Positions 17,846 through 25,327 of a stretch of 64,000 nt of DNA are shown here, piece by piece; the first letter of the stretch is position 1; each line of letters starts with the position of its first letter. The stretch covers positions 2,170,001 to 2,234,000 of the forward strand of contig NZ_CP017186.1 in assembly GCF_001729745.1 (NCBI RefSeq), read 5' to 3'. Source of the stretch: Enterobacter hormaechei subsp. hoffmannii (GTDB lineage: Bacteria > Pseudomonadota > Gammaproteobacteria > Enterobacterales > Enterobacteriaceae). A program made the position numbers and the translations under genes. Below the pieces are notes generated by a model. The model was not told the origin of the DNA and did not search any database. It was given only the letters and a program-made list of their open reading frames with translations.

Positions 17846-18649
17846 ATGGATATCGCGCTTTTTCCCGGACAAAGTCGGCGTCAGTGGGCTGATACGATGA
17901 TCAATCTGGAAGCCCGGAAGCTTGTTAATACCGCAAATATGGTCGCGGCCATGCATCTCAGCGATTCACTGACCCGACTGAAATTCGTGGATGAAATAAG
18001 ACAGGTTGTAATGCAACAGTTTGACGTGGCGAGGCGAGCAAGGAACGATGAAGAATGCATTATCTGCCTGAAAAACCTTAGAGCTGAGAATGAGTACCTG
18101 CTTGAACAGTCGCGCATGCTGAAAACAGGCTATGCCCGGATCTACGCTGATATTCAGTATGTAACAGAGCAGAATAAAATAGTCGGGTATTTCATATCCG
18201 GAATTAAGGTCGTTCTTGCCGGCGTTCAGGCAGTGTTTGGCGGTGTTATGATCGCCACCATGACGCCTGCTGGTATGCTTGCCGGTGCCGTTCTGGTCGG
18301 TGATGCTCTTAATACGGTATCACGGGAGGCAGCCCGTCAGTTCCTGAATGAACCGGCTTCTGAGGGGATAATAGCGGACGGCGCTATGTCCATAGCGGAA
18401 TTTATGGGGTTCAGTCGCGATGTTGGCCTGGGGATCTTTAATGCAACCACGCTTGCAGCCAGCGTTTATGGGGTGTTTGGTATGACTGGTAAAGCTGAGG
18501 CCTGGCGTCTTTTCCGTTATCTTCCCGGAGACTATTACCGCAAGGTGGAAACCATGTCTCCGGGCAAACTGACGATGAAGGTTATGGGATGGGGGGTCAG
18601 CGCGAAGGTGGTACTGGAACTCCTTACCCGTGATGACCGGAGTCGCTGA
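17846..18649 (+). CDS. DUF4225 domain protein, putative effector
   Basis: A 267-residue protein with an all-helical charged N-terminus (about 1-110, probably coiled) followed by a hydrophobic glycine/alanine-rich segment (about 112-155: VGYFISGIKVVLAGVQAVFG, GVMIATMTPAGMLAGAVLVG) and a C-terminal block with AWRLFRYLPGDYYRKVETMSPGKLTMKV. The C-terminal half matches the DUF4225 family of enterobacteria, whose role is not established to my knowledge. The architecture resembles membrane-inserting toxins. AAGGAA precedes the ATG at a good distance. A small two-helix membrane protein is encoded convergently, overlapping its 3' end by 26 bp, and is a possible immunity protein. Confidence 0.7.
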   Translation: MDIALFPGQSRRQWADTMINLEARKLVNTANMVAAMHLSDSLTRLKFVDEIRQVVMQQFDVARRARNDEECIICLKNLRAENEYLLEQSRMLKTGYARIYADIQYVTEQNKIVGYFISGIKVVLAGVQAVFGGVMIATMTPAGMLAGAVLVGDALNTVSREAARQFLNEPASEGIIADGAMSIAEFMGFSRDVGLGIFNATTLAASVYGVFGMTGKAEAWRLFRYLPGDYYRKVETMSPGKLTMKVMGWGVSAKVVLELLTRDDRSR

Positions 18650-18953
18650 TCTGTGTTCTCATCAGCTTCCATGATTTATAGCCAAGTCTGACCGGCATCA
18701 CCAGAAGCAGAACAATTAGCAAAAAGACGACGGCAACCACACAGGAGATAACATGGCTGGCGCTGCCAAAGATCGCGGTGACCAAGGTAATGATGGCCAT
18801 CCCGCCGGTGATCCAGGCTACCGACAGAAAATAACCGGCCAGATCCTTCAGAACCTTTTCCTGCGATTCCCCCGTCGCCTGGTGACGTTTGATTCGCTCG
18901 ATATCCTTACTGGTGAATCCTGCCGCTATAAGTTCCTGGTTTTTCACTGTCAT
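18624..18953 (-). CDS. Small two-helix membrane protein, candidate immunity protein
   Basis: A 109-residue protein with a soluble N-terminus (MTVKNQELIAAGFTSKDIER, 1-40) and two transmembrane helices at about 43-63 (FLSVAWITGGMAIITLVTAI) and 69-90, then a short basic tail. AAAGGAG lies at ideal distance before the ATG at 18953, which supports a real gene. It runs convergent to the DUF4225 gene and overlaps its last 26 bp, so the two genes are physically inseparable. That overlap and the membrane location fit protection against the DUF4225 product, but no homology supports this directly. Confidence 0.65.
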   Translation of the reverse strand: MTVKNQELIAAGFTSKDIERIKRHQATGESQEKVLKDLAGYFLSVAWITGGMAIITLVTAIFGSASHVISCVVAVVFLLIVLLLVMPVRLGYKSWKLMRTQISDSGHHG

Positions 18954-19086
18954 TCACGTCTCCTTTAACCTGATAAAAAGAATACACTATTTAAAAGATC
19001 GGTTCCTTGCTGCTTTTGTTTTAAACTTTCCGGATTGTTGTACTGGGGGGCAGTTTGGATCTAGAAAATAAACGCCGAGTATTCAA

Positions 19087-19656
19087 ATGTTTAAAGTTTT
19101 AACCCGTCGCCTGCAATATTGTAATGAGGTGTCCGCCAGCATAAAAAATGCCGCCCCGATACAGTTGCAGCAGCTGAAGACGCAGTTGGCTGATGATATG
19201 GTGAAGCCCGTGGGGCTTCATACCATGGGTATTCCGGCAGCGGTTAGTACGCTCGGGGTGATTGTCAGTGTCGCCATTCCGCAACTGTGGCTGGGGTATG
19301 GCGTACTCACCGCGCTCGGCCAGCCAGCAGAGCGCGTTTTCGTGTGGGTTGTGCTGATCGCCCTGCTCTTTGCCGGCATCAACGGAGTGACGATGTTTAT
19401 GATTGGCAAAGGTAGCATGCGCGCCGTGCGGTTACATCTTACGCTGGCGGTGCTAAGCCTGGTATTAACGGCAGCCTATCTGCTGGCTGCGCTGAGCGGT
19501 ACTTCTTCTCCGGGCGTCAGCCTGACCGCGGCACTGGTAAGTATTGTCATGCTTGGGCTTAGCGGCAGCTGTATCCTCTCTACCGCTTTCTATAAGATGC
19601 TGCTATTTACTTTGCATAACAGAGTCTGGCGCAAGCTTATCAGCCAGACGGGCTGA
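19087..19656 (+). CDS. Four-helix membrane protein, possible orphan immunity protein
   Basis: A 189-residue protein with a cytoplasmic N-terminus (1-45) and four predicted transmembrane helices at about 48-70, 82-105, 115-137 and 144-168, ending in KMLLFTLHNRVWRKL. Size, topology and the C-terminal FTL-x2-R pattern resemble the 202-residue protein at 7941-8549, which sits directly after an effector-like gene. Here no matching toxin gene precedes it. It may be an immunity gene whose toxin was lost, or protect against neighbours' toxins. No family recognised; Shine-Dalgarno is weak. Confidence 0.6.
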   Translation: MFKVLTRRLQYCNEVSASIKNAAPIQLQQLKTQLADDMVKPVGLHTMGIPAAVSTLGVIVSVAIPQLWLGYGVLTALGQPAERVFVWVVLIALLFAGINGVTMFMIGKGSMRAVRLHLTLAVLSLVLTAAYLLAALSGTSSPGVSLTAALVSIVMLGLSGSCILSTAFYKMLLFTLHNRVWRKLISQTG

Positions 19657-19681
19657 ACATTCATTCCATAAAATCCCGCCG

Positions 19682-20421
<740 letters not shown>

Positions 20422-20434
20422 GGGTATACCTCTT

Positions 20435-20452
20435 GTATAGCAATTGCTTTAC
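20435..20452 (-). promoter_or_regulatory. tacAT operator 1
   Basis: GTATAGCAATTGCTTTAC, an 18-bp palindrome with one mismatched pair, ends 14 bp upstream of the tacA ATG. It shares the GTATAGC half-site with the second operator 38 bp away. Confidence 0.65.
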
Positions 20453-20472
20453 AAGCATAGCATAAGCGGCGC

Positions 20473-20490
20473 GTATAGCAATCGCTATAC
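20473..20490 (-). promoter_or_regulatory. tacAT operator 2
   Basis: GTATAGCAATCGCTATAC has perfect 7-bp arms (GTATAGC/GCTATAC). Its end overlaps the last codon and stop of the lysR gene at 20485, so the tacAT control region is embedded in the 3' end of its neighbour. Confidence 0.65.
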
Positions 20491-21414
20491 AGGTCCCTTA
20501 ATCATGTCTGACCTCTTCACTCTGCATATCGCGAGAATTTGTTCTCTCAGCCAGCGGTGCGCGGGATCGCGTTCCATTCTTGGGTGCCACATCTGTGATA
20601 CCGTAATTTGACGGCTTTTGAACGGCAGCTCGAAAACGTGTACCTGGTCCGTTACCTGCTGATTGAGTAAATAGAGCGCGGGTATCATGGCGATAAGATC
20701 CGATGCCACCGCCACGGACAGCGCCGTCGGAAATCCCGGTACGACGCTCGCGATTTTACGTTTTGTTCCGAGTTCGGCCAGCGCATCGTCAACGGATCCG
20801 TGCAGTGCACCCTCGGGTGACGCTACCACATGGCCCCAGGCGACATAATCCTTCACCCCTATTTCTGCCTGCTTAGCCAGCGGATGCCCCTTACGCACGA
20901 TGCCCACAAACCGATCCTCAAACAGTCGTTGCAGCCGTATTTCAGGCCCCATATTACTCTGGACGCCAATCTCCAGATCAACCAGCCCTTCCCGAAGATA
21001 GCGCGACGTTTTTTCCGGCTTAGGCGCAAAGCGTATACAGACGTCCGGCGCGGCGTCGGCCACAGCCGCTATAAGCGCAGGCCCAAACGCCACCACAAAA
21101 CCATCGTTTGCCCTGATGGTAAAAAGTCGCGCCAGACTTCGCGCGCTGAACGTTTCAGTTGAGGGCTGTAATACCGCCCTGGCCTCGTGCACTGCACGCC
21201 TGGCACGGTCCCGGGTCGCTTCGGCCCACGGGGTCAGTACCATGTTACGTCCGGCGCGCACCAGAATCGGATCGCCAGTGACGTCGCGTAACCTGCTTAA
21301 TGTCCGGCTCATTGCCGAGGTGCTGAGGTTCAGACGACGTGCCGCGCCTGCCACGCTCGCTTCGCTCAGCAATATGTCGAGTGCTATCAGCAAATTAAAA
21401 TCGGGTTCGGACAT
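20485..21414 (-). CDS. LysR-family transcriptional regulator
   Basis: A 309-residue LysR protein with an N-terminal winged helix (PDFNLLIALDILLSEASVAG, ARRLNLSTSAMSRTLSRLRD, residues 5-65) and a C-terminal ligand-binding domain (RFAPKPEKTSRYLREGLVDL, RKGHPLAKQ, SVAVASDLIAMIPALYL). It is divergent from the exporter gene at 21544 with 129 bp between starts, the standard LysR/target layout, so it probably controls that exporter. Effector unknown. The 3' end carries half of a tacAT operator. Confidence 0.92.
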   Translation of the reverse strand: MSEPDFNLLIALDILLSEASVAGAARRLNLSTSAMSRTLSRLRDVTGDPILVRAGRNMVLTPWAEATRDRARRAVHEARAVLQPSTETFSARSLARLFTIRANDGFVVAFGPALIAAVADAAPDVCIRFAPKPEKTSRYLREGLVDLEIGVQSNMGPEIRLQRLFEDRFVGIVRKGHPLAKQAEIGVKDYVAWGHVVASPEGALHGSVDDALAELGTKRKIASVVPGFPTALSVAVASDLIAMIPALYLLNQQVTDQVHVFELPFKSRQITVSQMWHPRMERDPAHRWLREQILAICRVKRSDMIKGPV

Positions 21415-21543
21415 CTCCTTCCTCCCTGCATATTCAGATAAGGCGTTTCATGCAACGATAAAGTGTAAATGGTGCGCCTTCCGCCCTGCAAAAGCCATCT
21501 TTATAGTTTTGTCATCCACACACTCTTCTCTAAGGACAACAAG

Positions 21544-22932
21544 ATGATGCTTTTTTCCAGCCAACCCGGGGACGATGGACTGCCTGGCCCGACGCGCGCA
21601 CGGGTGATGGCCGCGATAATGACCACCACGTTAATGGGCGTGTTTGATGGCACCATGATCAATATTGCCCTGCCCTCCATGGCTCAGGAGATGCAGGTGC
21701 CAGCCAGTTATGCCATCTGGTTCGCCAATGGGTATCTGCTGGCGGCTGCAATGACGCTGGCGATATTCGCGGCGCTTGCGGCCCGCCAGGGTTATCGCCC
21801 CGTATTTCTGGCAGGCCTGACGACCTTTACCCTGACATCGCTGGGTTGCGCGCTGGCGAAAACGCCCGAAGTGCTTATCGGTATGCGCGTGCTTCAGGGG
21901 ATCGGCGGCGCAGCGACGCTGAGTATTGCTCCCGCGATACTGCGGTCCGTATTTCCCGGACGATTGCTTGGCCGCATTCTGGGTTTGCACGCCCTGCTCA
22001 TCGCCTCCAGCTCCGCTATCGGCCCGGTATTGGGCGGTACGATCCTTCACACCCTGAGCTGGCAATGGCTTTTTGCGATAAACGTTCTTCCCGGCACCCT
22101 CGCCTTGCTGCTGGCGGTCAAAGCGCTGCCGCGGGATGCGGTTCGAAAGCAAGCGCCCTTTGACACCCTGGGCGCCATATTGTCGGCGCTGCTGTTGGGT
22201 TCGACGATCATGGCGGCGAACAGCCTCCAGGATGCTACTTATCACACAGGTAGTCTTTGCTGGACGGTTCTCGCTGCGCTGAGCGGCATGGCTTTTATCT
22301 GGCAGATCCGCCGCACGGATAACCCCTTACTGCCGCCAGCCATATTCAAAAATGAACGTTTTACCCTCGCGGCCTTAACGTCGATGATTGCTTTTGTCAG
22401 CCAGGGTATCACCTTTATTGCGCTACCCTTCCTGTTTCAGAGCGAATACGGCTACAGTCCGGTGATTTCTGCCCTGCTATTTACGCCGTGGCCGCTCGGG
22501 ATCGTGCTGATTGCGCCGCATGCAGGCCGGTGGGCGGACACGATTTCAGCCCCGGTGATTTCAACCCTGGGGCTGATGATTTTTGTCGTCGGTTTGATTC
22601 TGCTGGCAACGTTACCCGCCAGCCCTTCGATGTGGGATATCTGCCTGCGAAACCTGGTTTGCGGGATGGGATTTGGCTGCTTTCAAAGTCCCAATAACCG
22701 GGAAATGCTCTCAAACGTTAGTCGTGACTATGCGAGCTATGCATCCGGTGTGTTATCCATTATGCGCACGTTCGGGCAGTGTCTGGGGGCCGCCGCTGTG
22801 GGCGTACTGCTGGCGACAAATGAGAGAGCAATTCATGCTGCACTGTGGATCGCTGCGGCGGCTTCTGCGATAGCGGTCATCGTCAGCGCGAGCCGACTGC
22901 GTAAAATCACTCATCCTGCGGAAACAGGTTGA
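21544..22932 (+). CDS. MFS transporter, DHA2 (EmrB/QacA-like) drug exporter
   Basis: A 462-residue proton-coupled exporter of the DHA2 branch, with about 14 hydrophobic helices. The first-helix motif D1 is seen in LMGVFDGTMINIALPSMAQEM and motif C-like glycines in GMRVLQGIGGAATLSIAPAI and SSSAIGPVLGGTIL. The start ATG at 21544 has AAGGA upstream; an in-frame earlier ATG at 21469 lacks one and would add hydrophilic residues not seen in the family. It is divergent from the LysR gene. The substrate is unknown; the family exports drugs, dyes or biocides. Its end overlaps the convergent Skp-like gene by 22 bp. Confidence 0.9.
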   Translation: MMLFSSQPGDDGLPGPTRARVMAAIMTTTLMGVFDGTMINIALPSMAQEMQVPASYAIWFANGYLLAAAMTLAIFAALAARQGYRPVFLAGLTTFTLTSLGCALAKTPEVLIGMRVLQGIGGAATLSIAPAILRSVFPGRLLGRILGLHALLIASSSAIGPVLGGTILHTLSWQWLFAINVLPGTLALLLAVKALPRDAVRKQAPFDTLGAILSALLLGSTIMAANSLQDATYHTGSLCWTVLAALSGMAFIWQIRRTDNPLLPPAIFKNERFTLAALTSMIAFVSQGITFIALPFLFQSEYGYSPVISALLFTPWPLGIVLIAPHAGRWADTISAPVISTLGLMIFVVGLILLATLPASPSMWDICLRNLVCGMGFGCFQSPNNREMLSNVSRDYASYASGVLSIMRTFGQCLGAAAVGVLLATNERAIHAALWIAAAASAIAVIVSASRLRKITHPAETG

Positions 22933-23468
22933 GCGAGCAAAAGCTCCCGGGTCGCATCTTCAAAATTAGGGCGCGGCCCGTACACCACTTTTACATGCTG
23001 TAATTCATTAATGATTTCATTACTGATGTCGTGACCATAATCCACTGTAGAGGCGCTATCTTTATTGAAAACGACCGAATAGTGATGATCTATTCTGTAT
23101 TTTTCAACGGTATCAGATATGACTCGCTGGCTTATATGCCGCAGGCGACCCTGCTCTGCCCGCAGTTGCGTGTTTTTACTCATATCATCGATCGCTTTCA
23201 TTTCACGGCGCAAGGGTTCTGGCAGAGCGTAATATTTTTTCTCAACTTCAAGCGCGGATTTTTTAGCTAATGCGAGAAGTATTTCGTTCTGCTTTTTTTC
23301 CTGTGCCAGTAACGGTGATTCACGCAGGATCCGCTTGTAAGAAATACATGCAACCCCTTTTTGTCCGGCGTGAGGCTTAAGGTGACCGTTAAAAGAATAT
23401 AATCCTACAAGACACACAAAAATTAACAGAATGAATGAAAAGCGTGGCTCAGACCGTTTAGTAATCAT
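22911..23468 (-). CDS. OmpH/Skp-like periplasmic protein
   Basis: A 185-residue protein with an N-terminal signal or membrane anchor (residues about 9-28, FSFILLIFVCLVGLYSFNGH). The mature part follows the Skp/OmpH plan: an opening ISYKRILRESPLLAQEKKQN, a long charged helical region, then VEKYRIDHHYSVVFNKDSAS and DISNEIINEL, which match the family's closing beta-strand and helix. Skp proteins hold unfolded outer membrane proteins. The gene lies 120 bp behind the fimbrial adhesin gene on the same strand and could be a late member of that operon. The ATG at 23468 is preferred because it begins the hydrophobic anchor; a start at 23525 adds a cysteine-rich tail. Family assignment is by eye. Confidence 0.6.
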   Translation of the reverse strand: MITKRSEPRFSFILLIFVCLVGLYSFNGHLKPHAGQKGVACISYKRILRESPLLAQEKKQNEILLALAKKSALEVEKKYYALPEPLRREMKAIDDMSKNTQLRAEQGRLRHISQRVISDTVEKYRIDHHYSVVFNKDSASTVDYGHDISNEIINELQHVKVVYGPRPNFEDATRELLLAQPVSAG

Positions 23469-23528
23469 TGTCAGTTCCACCGAATAAATAGGGTCGCAGA
23501 GGAAATGTACACGACAGAAACACATAAC

Positions 23529-23568
23529 GGTAGCGCAGAGGTGTACAAAAATAAACCGCAGCGCTACC
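23529..23568 (-). repeat. Inverted repeat between adhesin and Skp-like gene
   Basis: GGTAGCGC (23529-23536) and GCGCTACC (23561-23568) form a perfect 8-bp inverted repeat around a 24-base AT-rich loop. There is no T-tract after it on the minus strand, so it is more likely an RNA processing or partial attenuation structure than a full terminator. Confidence 0.45.
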
Positions 23569-23588
23569 CCCTGTCATGATCAAAGGTA

Positions 23589-24725
23589 TCAATTATATTT
23601 AAGTGTGATTGTCCCGGTGGCATTTGCTTGCCCTGGCGTGACAACGTCACTGGTTTTGTAATACCACGCTTTAAAACGTAAGGTTTCAGACTCTCCGGCT
23701 CCGCCTGCATTTGCCGGATCGCTATAGGTTGTTGCGGAGCCGATATCAGCAATCGCGGTACCATCGGCAGCCAGCCCACTGCCTTGTGATGCGGCTTTTA
23801 CACGACTGGAATTAAAAGCTTGCACCTCCTGACCAATGGCCCAGTAGGTAAAACTGCGTAGCGCCGGTTGATAGGCTGATATCACGACCCCCACACCGGT
23901 CGCCGTCGTACCCGATTCAGACTGGTCTAAGGCAATCACCGAGCCATTATCATTGTCGCCCTCGGCAAGCGGCCCGTTGATGGTCATGGTCACGTTGGTG
24001 CCTGGCTGACAGCTCAGACCAACATCCTGTTCGGGTCCTTCCACCATCTTAAGATTATCAAACGCAGAGGTATCCACATCGCCCATATTAAACAGCAGGG
24101 AAGAAACGGATGCTGAGCATCCCATCGCATAGACTTCTATCTGCGTATTTGACAAATAGACTTCTGACGCATTATCACCGTTATCCGAACTGCTTTGCCC
24201 TTCACGAAATTCCACCGTCGCCAGTTTGCCGCTCTCAAGGGCCAGATTACCGCCCGGGATTGTACCCCCCGTCGCAATCAACTGCACACGATAGGCCGAG
24301 CCCGCCAGCGTATGGCTGCTCTCGCCATCGCCGGACTGCCATGAGTTATCAACCGCACGTTCATAATCATACGGACCGGCCTGGTTAAGCGTGTAGGTCT
24401 TAATGCCGATACCCGGTATCGTGGTCGGGTAGATATTATCTCCCACCGGCGACGCCGATGCTAAATGAGTCGGGTTATAATGAAATCCTACGTAATAATC
24501 CCTGCTACAGTTTTTAATCGTGACATCCCCATCCGTCCCGCTGATATATCCAGAATCGTATAACACTTCGCCAAAGGTATAATTTTTCGCACTGACCAAC
24601 AGTTTCGAGGGTAATGGGATCGTTGTAACGGTAACATCATCGCCGTTATCCCGGTTACAGGCTGCATGACTTAATAGTGGGACTGTCCCCAGCAATAACA
24701 CCAGATAATATAAATATTTTGACAT
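23589..24725 (-). CDS. Fimbrial tip adhesin (two-domain), leftward operon
   Basis: A 378-residue FimH-like adhesin with signal peptide (MSKYLYYLVLLLGTVPLLSHA, cleaved before ACNRD). Residues about 22-200 form a variable receptor-binding domain containing Cys residues near the start and at NCSRDYYVGF. Residues about 205-378 form a pilin domain (YAMGCSASVSSLLFNMGDVD; GLSCQPGTNVTM; ATGVGVVISAY) ending in the donor-strand/usher signal GTITLKYN. It is the last structural gene of the leftward operon. The receptor is unknown. Confidence 0.88.
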   Translation of the reverse strand: MSKYLYYLVLLLGTVPLLSHAACNRDNGDDVTVTTIPLPSKLLVSAKNYTFGEVLYDSGYISGTDGDVTIKNCSRDYYVGFHYNPTHLASASPVGDNIYPTTIPGIGIKTYTLNQAGPYDYERAVDNSWQSGDGESSHTLAGSAYRVQLIATGGTIPGGNLALESGKLATVEFREGQSSSDNGDNASEVYLSNTQIEVYAMGCSASVSSLLFNMGDVDTSAFDNLKMVEGPEQDVGLSCQPGTNVTMTINGPLAEGDNDNGSVIALDQSESGTTATGVGVVISAYQPALRSFTYWAIGQEVQAFNSSRVKAASQGSGLAADGTAIADIGSATTYSDPANAGGAGESETLRFKAWYYKTSDVVTPGQANATGTITLKYN

Positions 24726-24748
24726 GAAATTAGTCTGCTCACTTAAGC

Positions 24749-25327
24749 TCAGTTATAAACAACATTCAATGTAATCGCACTGCTGAATGCACCCGGTGTT
24801 GGGGTCCCATGTGGGGTATACATTCGGGCAGTAAAAGTCATCGCGCCGGTTTGGTTTTCGAGCGCAACCGGGTAGCTCACGCCGTTGGCCAGCGCGACAC
24901 CGCTGATGGGATGTTCGTGGTCACGGATAAACAACTGAAGGCCGACATCGGTCGCGCCGCCTGCATCTGCCGCCACCTGATTGGCGTAAATGACAGAAGC
25001 ATAAGCCGGATCTTCAGCGTAAGGTGCGCCTGTAAAGGTAACCGTTGCCTGGCTTAACCCTGCGGTGCAACTGTCAAACGCGATGGTCACTGGCACATTT
25101 CCTGTGTTCCCCCCCGCTACGGCAAAGTCTTTCCAGTAATATTTCCCGAGGTCGACTGCCTCCGGTTTGGTGACGTTACATGAGCCATCAATAATGTTTC
25201 CGGTGACATGGAACTCAATATCATTGCGATCGGTGTACGCCATTGCCGGCGACACGCTCAGCATGAATACCATTCCCGGGCCGATGAGCGATTTAAGGCC
25301 GGAACGGAGAATAATGAAGCGTGACAT
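24749..25327 (-). CDS. Minor fimbrial subunit, leftward operon
   Basis: A 192-residue pilin-domain protein with a signal peptide ending SVSPAMA before YTDRND. It has the paired cysteines of type 1 pilins (DGSCNVTKPEAVDLGKY and FDSCTAGLSQ) and the C-terminal ITLNVVYN recognised by the chaperone. The start at 25327 shares one base with the usher stop (TAATG), which argues for it over an upstream in-frame start at 25354. It probably links the adhesin to the rod. Confidence 0.88.
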   Translation of the reverse strand: MSRFIILRSGLKSLIGPGMVFMLSVSPAMAYTDRNDIEFHVTGNIIDGSCNVTKPEAVDLGKYYWKDFAVAGGNTGNVPVTIAFDSCTAGLSQATVTFTGAPYAEDPAYASVIYANQVAADAGGATDVGLQLFIRDHEHPISGVALANGVSYPVALENQTGAMTFTARMYTPHGTPTPGAFSSAITLNVVYN

